64,000 bases of DNA. Origin: Salinicola acroporae. Its GTDB lineage: Bacteria; Pseudomonadota; Gammaproteobacteria; Pseudomonadales; Halomonadaceae. Position numbers and translations under genes: made by a program. Within the stretch, counting starts at the first letter, position 1. Each line of letters starts with the position of its first letter. Below are positions 63,759-64,000 of the stretch, piece after piece. The stretch is from contig NZ_PZJW01000002.1 in the NCBI RefSeq assembly GCF_003206615.1, positions 295,803 through 359,802 of the forward strand, in the 5' to 3' direction. The notes under the pieces are model-generated. The model ran no database searches, was not told the DNA's origin, and worked only from the letters and a program-made list of their open reading frames with translations.

Positions 63759-64000
63759 ATGGGCTTGCGGAGTGGTTCGTGGAAAGCCTGGTGGGGCCGC
63801 CGGCGCGATGCCCGACAACGCTCGCGCCAGCCGTTCGACCCGGAGGCGTGGCGACCGATTCGCCACGGCCTGCCGCTGCTGGCCGATCTCGACGACGCCG
63901 CTGCCGAGCGTCTCGGTCCGCGCGCCTGGCAACTGCTGCAGAGCAAGCGCTGGGTAGCAGGTGACGGGGCCGAGATCGACGATGCCGCCCTGCTCGCCAT
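63759..64000 (+). CDS. mtfA: MtfA-type zinc metallopeptidase, partial (window edge)
   Basis: The first 80 codons only, cut by the window end. Begins MGLRSGSWKAWWGRRRDARQ and continues with PFDPEAWRPIRHGLPLLADL and AWQLLQSKRWVAGDGAEIDD, typical of the M90/MtfA N-terminus; the HExxH zinc motif would lie beyond the edge. MtfA inactivates the Mlc repressor in E. coli. It starts 3 bases after the GNAT-nitrilase stop. Confidence 0.75.
   Translation, partial: MGLRSGSWKAWWGRRRDARQRSRQPFDPEAWRPIRHGLPLLADLDDAAAERLGPRAWQLLQSKRWVAGDGAEIDDAALLA

Overview
The window is a dense, GC-rich gammaproteobacterial chromosome segment. Gene content and protein character (sbcB beside minCDE, YbbN, RluF, CysJI, LctP-type permease with glcDEFG, many PLP enzymes and transporters) best fit a halophilic member of the Halomonadaceae (Halomonas, Salinicola, Chromohalobacter and relatives). 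That placement is by recognition of protein families, not by a database search. No phage, CRISPR array, plasmid origin or intact insertion sequence was seen.

Layout. 1-6.7 kb is a housekeeping core: sbcB, the minCDE division-site operon with a good sigma70-type promoter, a large divergent DUF349 coiled-coil protein, and an initiator tRNA whose near-perfect promoter is embedded in the last codons of the DUF349 gene. 6.7-20.2 kb carries single genes and short operons: DUF3750, YbbN/CnoX, MalY/PatB lyase, HNH nuclease, YbaK deacylase, DUF501, LOG family, quinone oxidoreductase, exonuclease, Sel1 protein, aldo-keto reductase, YaaA, Tim44-like protein, SDR and TauE exporter. 20.4-33.7 kb is an accessory catabolic block: class III aminotransferase, MocR regulator divergent from a translationally coupled GltS-type symporter / YtcJ-type amidohydrolase / COG0523 GTPase operon, a polar amino acid ABC importer followed by a D-2-hydroxyacid dehydrogenase, and two GST genes, one frameshifted.

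33.9-43 kb holds a YdeP-type molybdopterin oxidoreductase and a glycolate/lactate module: LctP/GlcA permease, then glcD, glcE, glcF, glcG. The same TGGT-N3-ACCA operator lies upstream of both the permease and glcD, as expected for a GlcC/LldR/FadR-type regulator that is not encoded here. 43-48.3 kb has rluF with a long basic collagen-like tail, then an orphan TctC-type binding protein, an IclR regulator, a class III CoA-transferase and a short citrate-synthase-fold citryl-CoA lyase. An identical 11-mer precedes tctC and the CoA-transferase, so this looks like one regulon for uptake, CoA activation and cleavage of a tricarboxylate-like acid.

48.3-58.7 kb has cysJ-cysI, a GST, an Old Yellow Enzyme divergent from an HxlR repressor with a palindromic operator, a YgjV membrane protein beside a DUF748 gene remnant, dienelactone hydrolase, LLM oxidoreductase, a GlsB/YeaQ stress peptide and a flavin reductase. 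58.7-62 kb is a compact operon of outer-membrane barrel, small periplasmic PstS-like protein and membrane PAS-GGDEF cyclase, a plausible envelope sensing system. The window closes with a GNAT-nitrilase fusion and the start of mtfA.

The best leads for undescribed biology are the tctC/IclR/CoA-transferase/citryl-CoA lyase regulon, the barrel/PstS-like/GGDEF triad, and the coupled symporter/amidohydrolase/metallochaperone operon.
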